Shown here: piece by piece, positions 43,901 through 53,221 of the stretch
Layout of the letters: each line of letters starts with the position of its first letter
Position numbering within the stretch: position 1 is the stretch's first letter
Source of the DNA: Gambelia wislizenii
Lineage: Eukaryota; Chordata; Lepidosauria; Squamata; Crotaphytidae
DNA: 64,000 nt
NCBI GenBank assembly: GCA_030847615.1
Contig: JAUMIR010000004.1
Coordinates: 75,299,001 to 75,363,000, forward strand
Direction of reading: 5' to 3'
The notes under the pieces: model-generated
Databases searched by the model: none
Told to the model about the DNA's origin: nothing
What the model saw: the letters and a program-made list of their open reading frames with translations, nothing else
Position numbers and translations under genes: made by a program

Positions 43901-46900
43901 TCCAGAGTTATAGTCCAGCATTCAAACCAGTCACCACATATATATGCCCAGGTAAAAGAGGATAAACTTCATTAAAAATGAAGATTAAAAGAGACCCATA
44001 TTTGCACATAGGAATTTAAATTTACTTAAAATATTTAGATCTTGTCCTTAAGACAAAAAGCTCCAAGGGCACCTTACAAACTATTAATATGACAGTGCTC
44101 TGACCTAAGGTTAACCATCTAAATAAGACATGACACATAAGGAAATGGGGATGACAGTGGGGAGAGGGATTGAGTCCATCAGATGCTGGCTGCTTTTCTT
44201 TCCCTCAGAGGCCAGAGTAATGGCGGCTGGGATGGAGGGAAGGGCTTTCATCAGCCACTGGGCCAAGGCAGAAATGGATCTGTACCCAGATGATCTTCTC
44301 ACCCCCACAGACCAGAATAATGGCAGTAGTATAGATGTGAATTTAGAAATAATTCTTACAAATATATTGTCCTCTGGCAGCCCTAAGAACAGAAGAATGT
44401 CCTTTGTTAAGTAGCCAGGACAGCTTACTCAGAGCTAACAGATGGATCTGCACACACAGGTCTTGCACCCGGGTGGTCAAGGTTTTGGGAAGCAAGGACG
44501 TGCACTTCCCCTATTGTTGTTCAGATTCCACCCCGGTGAAGAAATGCCATCTGGAAAGGCTCACTTTCCCCTCAAGGTCTTTATCTCTGTGTATAATTAG
44601 GCTTCAGTTCATCCAGAAACCACAGGTAGATGGATTTGCTGGACAGACTGGCTTAGAGAAAAATGATCCTTTCTTAAGCAGCAGTTCCTGCACATTAATG
44701 ATGTAGACCAGCCTTTCTCAATCTTTTTATCCTGGTGGAACCCTTGAAACAATTTTCAGGTCTCAGGGAACCCCTGCCTAAAAATTACTATATCTACAGC
44801 TCAAAAAAATGTTTATTTTTTTCCCCCTCTCAATATCTCATGGAACCCCTAGCAACCTCTTGTGGAACCCTAGGGTTCTAGGGAACTGTGGTTGAGAAAC
44901 TCTGGTGTAGACCTATTTTGTAAGCATTGTATGCGGTACGTTTTTAAAGAGGAAGTTGAAGTTCTTTTTTTAGTATATGTCTTGTGTTTGCGGAAAGTGA
45001 AAACTTGGTGGATAAGCAATTCCATCCAGTATTCTTGGTGGGGCAGAGACAGCCAACAGCTTGTTTTCACTGACATGCTGCAATTGCTTAAAGCAATGAA
45101 GGGTCTCAATATTTGTGGTTGACATGTGACAGGCAGGCTCGATGTCAGTGAGTGGCATCCTCAGACAGCTGCTGCTATCAGCCTTCAGTCCTTAAAACAA
45201 CAACAACAACAAAAATGTCTGTACTTGTGTCATGTGGCCTGTGGCCACCCCCTTTGTTTCCAACACTGCCCCAGAAGTGGAATCCCCAGGACTTAGAAGG
45301 GGGTAGGGTGGGAATGTCCATCATCACATAAATATGGCTGGCCTACTGAAGAAAGCCGCTGGGAGCCCTTCAGCTCTGGCGTTGGTCTTGAGGGAAAAGC
45401 CATTGCTTTTAACAACTTATAAAACAATTTAAACTGTTCCTATAGTGTTTGGCAATTGAACACAAAAAATGTGCATTGCAGTCTTTCTTGCTTGTAAAAC
45501 AGCTGGATTTGCACTATTATATTTGGATGCTACCATATAAAGTTGGCCCACCATATCCACGGATTCAACTGTCCACAGCATGAAAATATTTTTGAAAAAA
45601 TCCAATAAGCGAATCTAGATTTTGCCATTTTATATAAGGGATACCATTTTATTATGCCATTGTATATAATGTGACTTGAGCATCCATGGATTTTGGTATT
45701 CACGGGAGGTCCTGAAACCAAACCCCAGCGGATAACAAGAGCTCACTGTAGTGCAGTGATGGGCAACCTTTTGAGCTTGGTGTGTCAAATTTTGCCAAAA
45801 AACTGAGCATAACTCGGGTGGTGTGTCACTTTGAGGAAAAAACATGATCTCTGCTGGCGGAAGTGAGGGCAAAGATCCCAGCCTAACCGGAAGTCCCAGA
45901 ACAAGATGCTCTGTGCCGGACTTCTGTTGTTTTGGCCTACAGACCTCTGGCACAGAATGTCTAATAGGGGAGGATGAAACATTTGCGACTACAGTTGTCC
46001 CTCCACACTCGCGGGTTTCACATTCGCGATTCCGCATATTCGCAGATTCCCACTTTGGGGAGGGGGGGAAGGGGGAGGAAAGTGGGACCGGGGTTTCGAA
46101 GCCCTGATTGCCACTTTAGGGAGTGTGGTATGGTTGCAGGCAGGGGGGAGGAGGCCTCTGGCCACGTGTCATCAGAAATGGCTACGCGTGTCAGTGCTGA
46201 CACGCGTGTCATAGGTTCGCCATCACTGCTGTAGTGTATGAAAATAAGGGGCCGCTCATAATGTTTTCATTATGAAAAAACTCATTTGATATAATGTTTT
46301 AATGGATCTTTGGCTTGGCAATCTAGTAACTTATTAAACATTCTCGCAAAGGCCTAATTCTGCTCACTTATAAGATTTCCTAATGAACAAGATTGACTCT
46401 GAATCATAACCCATCAAAATGCACTTAGAATCATAGAGCTGGAAGAGACCACAAGGGTCATCCAGTCCAACCCCCTGCCATGCAGGAATAAACAATCAAA
46501 GCATTCCTGACAGATGGTTATACAGCCTCTGCTTAAAAACCTCCAAAGAAGGAGACTCCACCACACTCTGAGGCAGTGCATTCCACTGCCAAACAGCTCT
46601 TACATTCAGGAAGTTCTTCCTAATGTTTAGGGGGGATCTCTTTTCCTGTAGTTTGAGTCCATTGCTCCGTGTCCTAGTCTCTGGAGCTGCAGAAAACAAG
46701 CTTGCTCCATCCTCAGTATGACATCCCTTCAGATATTTAAACATGACTATCATGTCCCCTCTTAACCTTCTCTTCCCTAGGCGAAACATATCCAGCTCCC
46801 TAAACTGCTCCTCATAGGGCATAGCTTCCAGACCTCCTACCAATTTGTTTGCCCTCCTCTGGATGCATTCCAGCGTGTCCATATCCTTCTTGAATTGTGG

Positions 46901-49900
46901 TGCCCAGAACTGGACACAGTATTCCAGGTGAGGTCTGACTAAACCAGAATAGAGTGGCACTATTACTTCCCATGATTTAGACACTATACTCCTATTGATG
47001 CAGCCTAGAATCGCATTGGCTTTTTTAGCTGCCACGTCACATTGCTTAGGGTGGTCCACTAAGACTCCTAGATCCCTTTTCCATGTACTGCCATCAAGCT
47101 AGGTGTCACCCATCCTATATCTGTGCTTTTCATTTTTACTGCCCAAGTGTAGTGTCCTACATTTCTCCCTGTTGACATTCATTTTGTTAGTTTTGGCCCA
47201 GCTTTCTAATCTGTTAAGGTCATTTTGAATTCTGATCCTGCCCTCGGGGGTATTAGCTACCCCTCCTAATCTGGTGTCATTTCCAAACTTGATAAGTATG
47301 CCCTCTGTTCCCTCATCCAAGTCATTGATAAAGATGTTGAATAACACTGGGCCCAGGACAGCACCTTGTGGCAACCTACTGGTCACTCCTCTCCAGGATG
47401 AAGAGGAGATGTTGGTGACTACCCTTTGGATTCAGCCCATCAGCCAATTACAAATCCACCTAACAGTTGCATTGTCTAGCCTGCATATTACTAACATTTT
47501 TTGCAAGAATATCATGGGGGACTTTGTCAAGGCCTTACTGAAATCAATATACACTACATCCACAGCATTCCCTTCATCTACCAAGTATGTAACTTTATTG
47601 AAAAAAGAGATAAAATTAGTCTGGCATGGCTTGTTTTTTCAGAAACCCATGTAGACTTTTAGTGATCACAGCATTCCTTTCTAAGTGCTTACAGACTGTC
47701 TGTTTAATGATCTGCTCAAGAATCTTCCCTAGTATTGACATTAAGCTGACTGGGCAATAATTATTTGTGTCTTCTTTCCCCTGCTTTTTAAAGATGGGGA
47801 CAACATTTGCCCTACTCCAGTCTGCTGGGACCGCTCCTGTTCTCCAAGATTTCTCAAAGATTTGCCAGTGGTTCTAAGATCAGCTCTGCCAGTTCTTTTA
47901 GTACCCTTGGATGTACAGTAGTTCATCTGGCCCTGGAGACTTGAATTCGTTTATACTGGCCAGGTATTCCTGAACTACCTCTTTACCTATTCTATGCTGC
48001 ATTTCCCCTACTGCATCATCTGCTCCATTTTTTCCAGGTTGAGCACCGTTCTCCTTTTGGGAGAAGACCAAGGCAAAGAAGGTGTTGAGTAGCAATGCCT
48101 TTTCTCTGTCCCATTAGCATTTCACCATCTTCTCCTCGCAGCAGTCCTACCACTTCCTTGTTCTTTCTTTTGCTACAGACATATCCAAAAAAGCCCTTTC
48201 TATTGTTTTTAACCTCTCTAGCAAACCTGAGCTCCATCTGTGCTTTTACTTTTCTGATTTTCCTCCTGCACGAGTTGGCTGTTTGTTTGAATTCTTCTTT
48301 GGTGATTCCTCCCTTTTTCCATTTTTTGTACATGTTCCTTTTAAGTCTCAGCTCAGTTGAAAGTTCTTTATACATCCATTCTGATTTCTTTAGACACCTG
48401 CCATTTTTCTTCCTCATTGGAACTGCTTGAAGTTGTGCCTTCAATATCTCACTTTTTACAAACTCCCATCCATCATGTACTCCCTTCTCTTTTAGTATTC
48501 CTGACCATGAGATCACCACCAGTAATTCCCTCAGTTTTCTGAAATGAGCTTTCTTAAAGTCTAGAAGGCATGTCTGACTACTCTTGGCTTCCCCTTTCCT
48601 CTGTATAAAGAACATGGTCACTCCCCGCAAGGATCCTGCCACTTCCACCCCATTAACTAGATCATCTCTGTTAGTTAGGATCAGATCTAAAATAGCTGTT
48701 CCCCTTGTTGCCTCTTCCACCTTCTGGACAATAAAGTCTGCAAGGCAAGTGAGGAATTTGCTGGACCTTACATTTTTGGCAGAGCTGGATTTCCAACAAA
48801 TATCAGGATAGTTAAAATCTCCCATTATTACTACATCTCTCCTGTCTGAATGTGCAGTCATCTCTTCTAGGAAGGGATCATCCAAGTCTTCAGTTTGGCT
48901 TGGAGGTCTGTAGTAGACCCCCACAATGACATCCCTGCTGTTTCTCTCCCCCTTGATTTTTACCTGGATGCTCTCAACCTGGCTCTCAGGATTTCAGTCA
49001 TGGATTTGTTCACAGGTGTACGCATCCTTAAGGTATAATGCTTCTCCACCACCTTTCCTGTTTGGTCTATTTTTCTGAAATAGGTTAATACCCCTCTATT
49101 ACTACATACCAATCATGAGACTCATCTCACTAGATTTCAGTGATGCCTATTAAATCATATTTGCTTTGCTGTGCTAAGAGTTCAAGTTCATCCTGTTTAT
49201 TTCCCATGCTCTGTGCATTAGTGTAGAGATTTCTAAGACCATGGGCATTCCCCCTATCTGTCTTTTAAAAGTTTTATTCCTCCCACTTGAGAAAATGTAA
49301 TTCTCAAATGGCTATCTAAAAGTTGTTTATGCCCATTTCTGAGTATGGTTTTTACTTTTATGTAGGCCTAATTCATTGCCTACAGAAAGTTGAATGTAGA
49401 GTGGTAAGCACATTTTGAGCTGAAATCCATTCATAACATAAACCCACCACAACCTTCTTTTCTAAATGACTGTCAACACCCCCAACCAGTGATCTGGGCA
49501 AAGTTGGTCTTGTGGGCTTTGAAGTAGCAGCTCAACCAAAGCCTCTACAGCTAAAAGAGTAACACATGCATATTGCTATCTCATATTAACATGCTGGGTT
49601 ATTTTGTTAGTAATGAGAACACTATATAATGTAGACTGGGGTGAGTAATAGCCCAACATCTGGAGATCACAAAGACTCCTTGTTGGACCTGAGAGGGCCA
49701 CACTTCCCACCAAATCTGTTTTAAAAAACTTTTTTAAACTGAAAAAGCCCCCACACATATTTAAGCCCAGGAGAGGTCATTTTTTTTCCAGATAGAAAGT
49801 AAGTGGGCCTACTATAGCTTTAACAGTAAAATTACCTGCTCATTATCCCTAGAGGGCATGGGGGCTTTTCCAAGTAATTTTTAAAAGGGCACACTGTTGC

Positions 49901-51280
49901 CTGCTTCTGTCAGCACTACTTCCATTCCCATATTCTGTAGTTCTCTTTAATCAGCTGACAGCTGTCTCTCCGTCTGCTAAGTGTGACCAGTGAACTCTTA
50001 AAAAGGGGCATCTTTACTAGCAAATCCTCAGCTTTGGAACCATTCCCCTCCCCTTTCAGCACTTGTCAAAGTCTGGACTTGATCAGCATCCAAAAATAAT
50101 AAGTTTAGTTTTTTATTTAATCAAGCATTTTGTGCCTGCAGTTATTTTTTGTCTTATGCTTATATATGAAAATGTGAAAGATTTGCTGTACATCAGAAAG
50201 GGAAGACTTTTATCATATTCACACTTTCAGTATTTTGAACCCTATCCTGCAAAAAATTCTCTGTTTCTTCTTGCTTTTGTAACATACTCTTATATTCCAG
50301 TGATAAGTTTTACTCTAAAATTGAAACATAGCTAGAGTGCAGGGTTGGCTGGTTTACAACCAGGTTGGTTTGAACCAAATGACTTAAATAAAAACAAGTT
50401 TGGCTATTATTACTGTTTTCCAACCCTCTTACTGGAACAATAATGACTGTTTGAATTTAAACATTTTAACTTTAACAGTTTATTGGCAGTTGTTCATTGT
50501 TAGACCAGTATCCAGTGTCAGTTGTTTCTTTTTCATCACTTTATCTTATAGTGCAAGAAATGCCATTCAGAAACAAATCCTTCAATTAACATAAGTTCAA
50601 CTAAAACAACTTGCTTTAAAGGAGCATTTTTAAAAGAACGATTATTATTTAAGCTAGTGGCCATAACATCTGAACTGCATTTTGCTGCTTATGATTTAGT
50701 CCCATATGAGTTTTAATTTTTTTTTTAAAAAAAGGGGGGGAGGGACAAAAAAACCACACACCATGGTTTAAACCTGTTTGGTTTTTTTTTTTAAACTATT
50801 TTTTCCCAACCTTGCTAGAATGTGAGAGCAACTGCTTGAATATTCTCAGTATCTCCAGTTTCACCATCTCTATTTTCCCCCAAGCTGTCTTTTCAATTTG
50901 TTTAGCTGGCAAGTATCTCCTTCTACCCTGTCTTCTAATAATGGGTGAGCTCTTCAGTGCTACTAAATACTATGCTGTTAAAGTAGATAGGATGAAAATA
51001 TTAACTGCTTCCTGTGGAATTATTGTTGGCTCTGTGCTTTGAAGCTTCTGTATCTGTTTGCCAGGTGGAATACTGTCCATGTGTGGTGGCCAATGACTGT
51101 TGGAACCTGCTGATGGAGTTCATGCAAAGCTTCATGGGAAGTCATGCCCCTGGAATCCCTTCTGTGTTTGGCAATAAGCATGATAGCATCTACAGCCCAG
51201 CTGACACAATGGTACAGTACATGGAACTCTTCAACAAGATCCGCAAGCAGCAGCAGGTGCCTATTGCAGGGATCAGATGA
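22949..51280 (+). CDS. MED20: Mediator complex subunit 20 (whole gene, 4 coding exons)
   Basis: MED20 (TRFP/Srb2) is a nuclear subunit of the Mediator head module. It pairs with MED18 and helps couple activators to RNA polymerase II (family knowledge). Coding exons are 22949-22962, 27456-27610, 41626-41879 and 51065-51280. They join with GT-AG borders to 212 codons plus TGA, the same length as human MED20. Recognisable blocks include [68 protein letters not shown] and [15 protein letters not shown]. No frame-breaking change is seen. Introns 2 (14 kb) and 3 (9.2 kb) are packed with transposable elements. The gene is divergent from BYSL. Confidence 0.97.
23360..23597. mobile_element. Pogo/Tigger-like MITE, intact, MED20 intron 1
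   Basis: The ends are TACAGTTGTCCCTTCGTATT and GGATACGGAGGGACAACTGT with flanking TA. The interior includes CAAGTCCCATTATATGCAAT and ATAAGATGGCAAAATCAAGG. It serves as the reference copy for the family here. Confidence 0.85.
23912..24118. mobile_element. hAT-like non-autonomous element
   Basis: It starts CAAAGCTTCTTAAACTGTGG with a TTTCAACCCC block and ends GGGGTCGTGTAAATATTTCTC to AATTTAAGAAGCCCTG. The inverted ends are imperfect and the target duplication is unclear. Confidence 0.5.
24365..24905 (-). repeat. L2-like LINE 3' fragment, MED20 intron 1
   Basis: The minus strand encodes the reverse-transcriptase C-terminus ([20 protein letters not shown] and [20 protein letters not shown]), then an A/T-rich 3' tail ending in a TTTA run at 24370. 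It is 5'-truncated and has stops. Confidence 0.75.
24906..27455. other. Remainder of MED20 intron 1
   Basis: Mostly unassigned intron. A MITE remnant with GGTGCCTTCCAGATGTTTTG lies at 25157-25215. A foldback-MITE fragment interrupted by a LINE tail lies at 26085-26260. Confidence 0.4.
26085..26260. mobile_element. Foldback MITE remnant interrupted by a LINE tail
   Basis: The outer pieces AGAGAGCTCTAATGCCTCAT...CCAGGATTCCACAGCATG and CATGGCAGTTAAAGTAGAAC belong to the foldback MITE. Between them (about 26142-26215) lies a reversed LINE tail, TTTATTTATACCCCGCTC. AGCATG on both sides could be its target duplication. Confidence 0.5.
27456..27610 (+). CDS. MED20: MED20 coding exon 2
   Basis: Encodes residues 5-56, from the end of the split Cys codon through [14 protein letters not shown] to AASTMGNQ. 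The acceptor is CTTTGTTAG|TGTG and the donor is AATCAAG|GTAGAC. The outgoing phase of 1 matches exon 3. Confidence 0.93.
28029..28245. mobile_element. Pogo/Tigger-like MITE, MED20 intron 2
   Basis: An intact copy from TACAGTTGTCCCTTCATATT to ACAGAGGGACAACTGTA with TA ends. It has the same orientation as the copies at 23360 and 30236, and the opposite one to 28653. Confidence 0.85.
28653..28880. mobile_element. Pogo/Tigger-like MITE, inverted copy, MED20 intron 2
   Basis: Runs from TACAGTCATTCCTCCACATT to GAATGTGAAGGGACAACTGT with TA ends. Its interior is the reverse complement of the 28029 copy, including CCTTGATTTTGCCATCTTAT. Confidence 0.85.
29560..30565 (-). repeat. Bov-B (RTE) LINE reverse-transcriptase fragment, split by a MITE
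   Basis: The minus strand translates to degraded Bov-B C-terminal sequence: [20 protein letters not shown], then [20 protein letters not shown] and MYGCE. The next block is [20 protein letters not shown] with [13 protein letters not shown]. This order is diagnostic for Bov-B LINEs, widespread in squamates and spread horizontally among vertebrates (established knowledge). A pogo-like MITE at 30236-30470 interrupts it. Frameshifts make it inactive. Confidence 0.75.
30236..30470. mobile_element. Pogo/Tigger-like MITE inserted in Bov-B
   Basis: From TACAGTTGTCCCTTCACATT to GTGGAGGGACAACTGTA. The Bov-B reading continues on both sides, so the MITE arrived later. Confidence 0.85.
31420..32110 (+). 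repeat. CR1 LINE 5' UTR and ORF1 start fragment
   Basis: The segment has direct repeats: AGCCCCAGTC...GGCCAA blocks at about 31422 and 31818, and a 52-bp tandem unit (GTGTGCTTGTTAGT...GCAGGTC) at 31633-31733. It then opens an ORF1-like frame, [15 protein letters not shown] with [10 protein letters not shown]. After a frameshift comes a leucine-rich coiled-coil stretch, [20 protein letters not shown]. This matches the CR1 ORF1 N-terminal layout. It may or may not belong to the same insertion as the ORF2 fragment at 32345. Confidence 0.55.
32345..34157 (+). mobile_element. CR1 LINE, 5'-truncated, open reverse-transcriptase frame
   Basis: A long frame ends at 34074 and reads without a stop through the whole CR1 reverse transcriptase: [58 protein letters not shown], the catalytic FADDTKLGG, then the thumb and C-terminus ([20 protein letters not shown]). 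The endonuclease domain is missing. The 3' end has GGATGGCCCTCGTGGTCTC and ATTCTATGATTCTATGAT tail repeats, typical of CR1. It lies in MED20 intron 2, same strand. About 20 N-terminal residues before KKGFGGYV are flank. Confidence 0.88.
34168..34304. mobile_element. Small hAT-like MITE
   Basis: The ends are CAGTGGTTCTCAGCCTTG and AAGGGTTTAGAACCACTG, with an internal CCTCCAGATGTTTTGGAC motif. The target duplication is not convincing. Confidence 0.5.
34907..35147. mobile_element. Pogo/Tigger-like MITE
   Basis: From TACAGTAGGACCCCTGTATC to AGAGGGGCCTACTGTA with TA ends. Closest to the copy at 16862, in reverse. Confidence 0.82.
35268..35907 (+). repeat. CR1 LINE 3' fragment
   Basis: The thumb/C-terminal coding ([20 protein letters not shown] and [14 protein letters not shown]) is followed by [16 protein letters not shown] and a TATGATTCTATGATTCTA tail. 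Internal stops are present (for example TAG in ATGAGATAGCAG). Confidence 0.85.
36013..36364. mobile_element. hAT element (CAGTGGTTCTTAAC ends), 8-bp TSD
   Basis: The ends are CAGTGGTTCTTAACTTGGGG and AAAGGTTAAGAACCACTG. Flanking 8-mers CTCTAGCC and CTCTAGGC agree at seven of eight. It is 352 bp and non-coding. Confidence 0.8.
36489..36724 (+). repeat. tRNA-derived CORE-like SINE (near full length)
   Basis: The head has CCAGGGTTTGAATCCTTACT. The CORE has GGTGACCTTGGGCAAGTCAC, then CTTGCCTAGAAAACCCCATG and the tail GACTTGAAGGCACATAGGCA. Confidence 0.85.
36849..36885. repeat. (GGAA)n microsatellite
   Basis: Nine uninterrupted GGAA units. Confidence 0.95.
37240..38815. other. MED20 intron 2, little recognisable
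   Basis: No gene is seen. A possible LINE 3' tail ends near 38760 (GAGCTGTTATACGTTAGGTG with AATAAAG). Confidence 0.4.
38816..38940. repeat. Strong hairpin: perfect 23-nt inner arms and 18-nt outer arms
   Basis: Inner arms 38865-38887 and 38897-38919 are perfectly complementary around a 9-nt loop. Outer arms 38816-38833 and 38923-38940 pair with one mismatch. A 31-nt bulge sits on the left side only. The function is unknown; it lies inside MED20 intron 2. Confidence 0.8.
39197..39243 (-). repeat. CR1 3' tail
   Basis: TCATAGAATCATAGAATTGG followed by AAGAGACCACAAGCGCCATC is the reversed CR1 3' end. Confidence 0.7.
39425..39545. repeat. Dispersed repeat fragment (GTTAGTCTGTT/GGCACC type)
   Basis: AGCTGTATTAGTCTGTTTCA, then AAGTCTTGTGGCACCCTTAA and GAGCTTTCATGAATTAAAT resemble the repeat at 62530-62950. 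The class is uncertain. Confidence 0.4.
39560..39680 (+). repeat. L2-like LINE 3' tail
   Basis: GAGCTACCTCAAGTCTCATT then AGAAAGGCAGGATATAAATG and GTTAATAAAATA. Confidence 0.6.
40305..41290 (-). repeat. L2-like LINE 3' fragment with AAT microsatellite tail
   Basis: The minus strand encodes the reverse-transcriptase thumb and C-terminus. First comes [14 protein letters not shown] and [17 protein letters not shown]; after a frameshift come [20 protein letters not shown] and [18 protein letters not shown] non-coding 3' end follows, closing with GGGGCGGGGTATAAATAAAT and (ATT)n, the typical L2 3' microsatellite. Confidence 0.85.
41626..41879 (+). CDS. MED20: MED20 coding exon 3
   Basis: Encodes residues 57-141 ([18 protein letters not shown] to SARGISVE). 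The acceptor is TTGTTTCAG|GGCA and the donor is GTGGAG|GTAAGG. A CR1 fragment begins about 72 bp downstream of the donor, and the exon 3 reading frame stays open into it. Confidence 0.94.
41951..43137 (+). mobile_element. CR1 LINE fragment, 72 bp after the MED20 exon 3 donor
   Basis: 5'-truncated at [20 protein letters not shown]. The catalytic box reads FAGDTKLGG, so the first Asp of FADD is lost. A Trp codon has become TAG at 42339-42341; the frame then continues to GHLSGML at 43055 and the CR1 tail (ATTCTATGATTCTATGAT). Very similar to the copy at 32345, same strand. It is inactive. Confidence 0.88.
43707..43945 (-). repeat. tRNA-derived CORE-like SINE
   Basis: A reverse copy. The plus strand shows GCCTTCCAAGTCATTTCCAA, TATCACAGGGTTTCTTGGC, CTTCCTCTTCCTCTGAGGC, CGCCCAAGGTCATCCAGTAG and ATTTGAATCCTGGTTTCCAG. 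Confidence 0.82.
43946..44700. other. MED20 intron 3 segment, unassigned
   Basis: No recognisable coding sequence or repeat. A short frame at 44130-44414 has no known match to me. Confidence 0.35.
44709..44904. mobile_element. hAT-like element with 8-bp TSD
   Basis: The ends are CAGCCTTTCTCAATCTTTTT and TGGTTGAGAAACTCTG. Flanks ATGTAGAC and GTGTAGAC agree at seven of eight. GGAACCC motifs lie near both ends. Related to 18162-18759. Confidence 0.75.
45538..45750. mobile_element. Pogo/Tigger-like MITE, diverged
   Basis: From TAAAGTTGGCCCACCATATC to ATAACAAGAGCTCACTGTA. The inner CATTTTATATAAGGGATACC and TGTATATAATGTGACTTGAG match the family in reverse. Confidence 0.7.
45754..46228. mobile_element. 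Non-autonomous hAT element, perfect 8-bp TSD
   Basis: The reverse copy of 12152-12562. The ends are CAGTGATGGGCAACCTTTTG and TAGGTTCGCCATCACTG, with CTGTAGTG at 45746-45753 and 46229-46236. It inserted into the right end of the preceding pogo-like MITE. A pogo-type end (TACAGTTGTCCCTCCACACT at 45991) sits inside it, so a further partial element is nested. Confidence 0.85.
46430..49245 (-). mobile_element. CR1 LINE, nearly complete ORF2, degraded
   Basis: Read on the minus strand. Near 49240 the endonuclease start is recognisable ([24 protein letters not shown]). An open frame at 48924-48016 has the endonuclease motif [10 protein letters not shown]. The linker follows ([24 protein letters not shown]), then RT pieces with the catalytic box FGNDTRLGG in place of FADDT. 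The C-terminal frame 47059-46496 ends GMLGHLS-like at a CR1 tail. Several frameshifts make it inactive. It is the longest LINE copy in the window and is antisense to MED20. Confidence 0.85.
49246..50339. other. MED20 intron 3 segment, unassigned
   Basis: No gene or clear repeat seen; AT-rich intron. Confidence 0.4.
50340..50814. mobile_element. Putative hAT-like element with 8-bp TSD
   Basis: The ends are CAGGGTTGG and CCAACCTTG. Flanks CTAGAGTG (50332-50339) and CTAGAATG (50815-50822) agree at seven of eight. GGTTTGAACC and GGTTTAAACC motifs are near both ends. The exon 4 acceptor is 250 bp downstream. Confidence 0.55.
51065..51280 (+). CDS. MED20: MED20 coding exon 4 (terminal)
   Basis: Encodes residues 142-212 ([13 protein letters not shown] to [13 protein letters not shown]) with TGA at 51278-51280. 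The acceptor is GTTTGCCAG|GTGG. The C-terminal block is nearly identical to other vertebrates. Confidence 0.95.
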   Translation: MEYCPCVVANDCWNLLMEFMQSFMGSHAPGIPSVFGNKHDSIYSPADTMVQYMELFNKIRKQQQVPIAGIR

Positions 51281-52590
51281 GGAATCTTAATAAGGCCTTT
51301 CTTCATGTGAGGAACCACATTGTTAACTACCTGTCAAAGCCTGTCAAAGTAGCAGTTCCATTCTGGCACTCCAGATTGCAGTTGTTTCCCATTACAACAA
51401 TGCAGCCTGTCTCCCTTGTAGATAGAATTAATTCTGTCTCATCTCTGACTCTCAGAGGTTGCAGGCCTCAGTGATAATGGTATATGTGGCTTGCTGTCTC
51501 AGTGGTTTGCCTTAGATTCTTCAAGCAACACTTCTGGAACAAAGTGGAAACTGAAGAAACATGATCAACTTGCAGAATAGAATAGGTGGGAATTGTGTAC
51601 AAATGGCAGGATAAGCTTTGGATTTCCTCAGTTGGCTATGAATGAATTTGAGAGTTCTGTCTAATAATATGAAATTATTTTAATATACCATTTATTAAAA
51701 GAGATTTATTTTCATGTATCATGAATTCTGTAGGAGATAACTATTCGCAAAATATATCCTCAGATTATGAACGTTTTATATTTTGGGTTGGAAACGTACT
51801 GTAGTATATGCTGTTGAAGCAAATGCACAGCAACAGAGAATTCTGTTATCAGTGTTTAAGTTCCTGGCCTTCCACTATCTTCATAAAGCTGTTGAGCAGA
51901 TTAACATGTTTGAGCTTTAGGATAATATCATTGGACTCTTGGAGTTTAAATCCTCTGCTTTCTAGTCTAATGTTGTAACTCTATCTGATGGAGCAGAGAA
52001 AATCCCTCACCATGCAAAACCTGTACAAGACTTCAATCAAATTGCAACAACATCAGCATTTTTCTAAGATGATGCCTAAAAGTACGTACAGATGCAATTT
52101 TCCAAGTTCTCAAAAATATTAAATATGGCATTGGTGGAGAAATCTAACCCTAACTGTATGTTTCTGTGGTGTAAAAGTTATTTATTGCATGCTTCTTTTC
52201 TTTACCTTTTGCTCATGCAGCTGTACTGGTACTAGTTTGTACTAGTAGCCATTGTACTAGTTCTTCCATGAATATCCTTCCATTAAAACTTCCCAAATTA
52301 AAAAGGAAATAACTTAGGGTCTTCCCTGCTTAATTTTGGAGTCTAAAACTGATAAGAGTTTATTCTTGGGCAGTTTATGTTACTCCACGTCATGGTAACT
52401 TCTCCCTTCCCTCTGATCTGCTTGCGTAAATCTGATTTTGGCAACAGCCTGTGAACATCAGCCCCAAAGTTCCAACAGTAGTTAGGGGAGATGTTAAGCT
52501 CTGAGAACTGGATCCAACCCTCTGTATAAGTTTAGTAATAGTCATTGGTGCTTCCAACCCATGCTTTTGGAAATCACTGTACAGGTTTGG
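51281..52590 (+). other. Presumed MED20 3' UTR and downstream flank
   Basis: This is AT-rich non-coding sequence after the MED20 stop, and I see no gene in it. Possible poly(A) signals are ATTAAA at 51694-51699 and 52282-52287; AATAAA occurs farther on at 53998-54003. A cluster of TACTAG motifs lies at 52225-52262. The true 3' end cannot be chosen without transcripts. Confidence 0.35.
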
Positions 52591-52592
52591 GA

Positions 52593-52648
52593 CATAGAAT
52601 CATAGAATCATAGAGTTGGAAGAGACCACTAGGGCCATCCAGTCCATA
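52593..52648 (-). repeat. CR1 3' tail
   Basis: TAGAATCATAGAATCATAGA then GAAGAGACCACTAGGGCCAT is the reversed CR1 end. Confidence 0.75.
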
Positions 52649-52984
52649 GTACAGGCAACTTCAGGGTAAGGCTAAGGTGCATTAGCAGGGGTGCCTGTCA
52701 TCCATGGCACATCTTAATATTGGTTGGAGCATGCCTGTTCCCTAACATTGACATGCTTGTGACAAAATTTGTAGTAAAAGAAGCAGTGGTTTGGGATGTT
52801 CTATGGTGGAGGATGGTATGGTATCAGATACATCTATACAATAGGGTGCCAAGCACATTCTTGATCAAAGACATCATGATGGAAAAGTGTGTGTTTCTGT
52901 GACTGTGGATAGAGAAGAGAATATGGCTTATATAGAACGTAGAGAAGTAAAGCTCCAGAATGTAGTTTATCATAGGGATCCTTT

Positions 52985-53221
52985 CCTCTTTAAATCAGCA
53001 TGTGTGTATGTGCCGGTCGGCTTATGGCAACATCATAAATTTTACAGGGTTTTCTTAGGCAAGGAATACTCAGAGGTGGTTTTGTCAGTTCCTTCCACTG
53101 AAATGTAGCCCATAGCACTTGCTATTTGTTGACAGTCTCTCATCCAAGTACTAACCAGGGCTGACCCTGTTTAGCTTCTAAGATCAGATGAGATCTGGTG
53201 CCTTTAGAGTGTTTAGGCTTT
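52985..53221 (-). repeat. 5S rRNA-derived SINE
   Basis: A reverse copy. The plus strand shows CTCTCATCCAAGTACTAACC, AGGGCTGACCCTGTTTAGCTT and ATCAGATGAGATCTGGTGCC, which is the complement of 5S rRNA promoter-half sequence. The shared SINE body follows (AGGGTTTTCTTAGGCAAGGA). Confidence 0.85.

Noticed and set aside
47274..47654. 126-codon plus-strand frame
   Set aside because: Antisense of the reverse-oriented CR1 reverse transcriptase; a shadow of that element.
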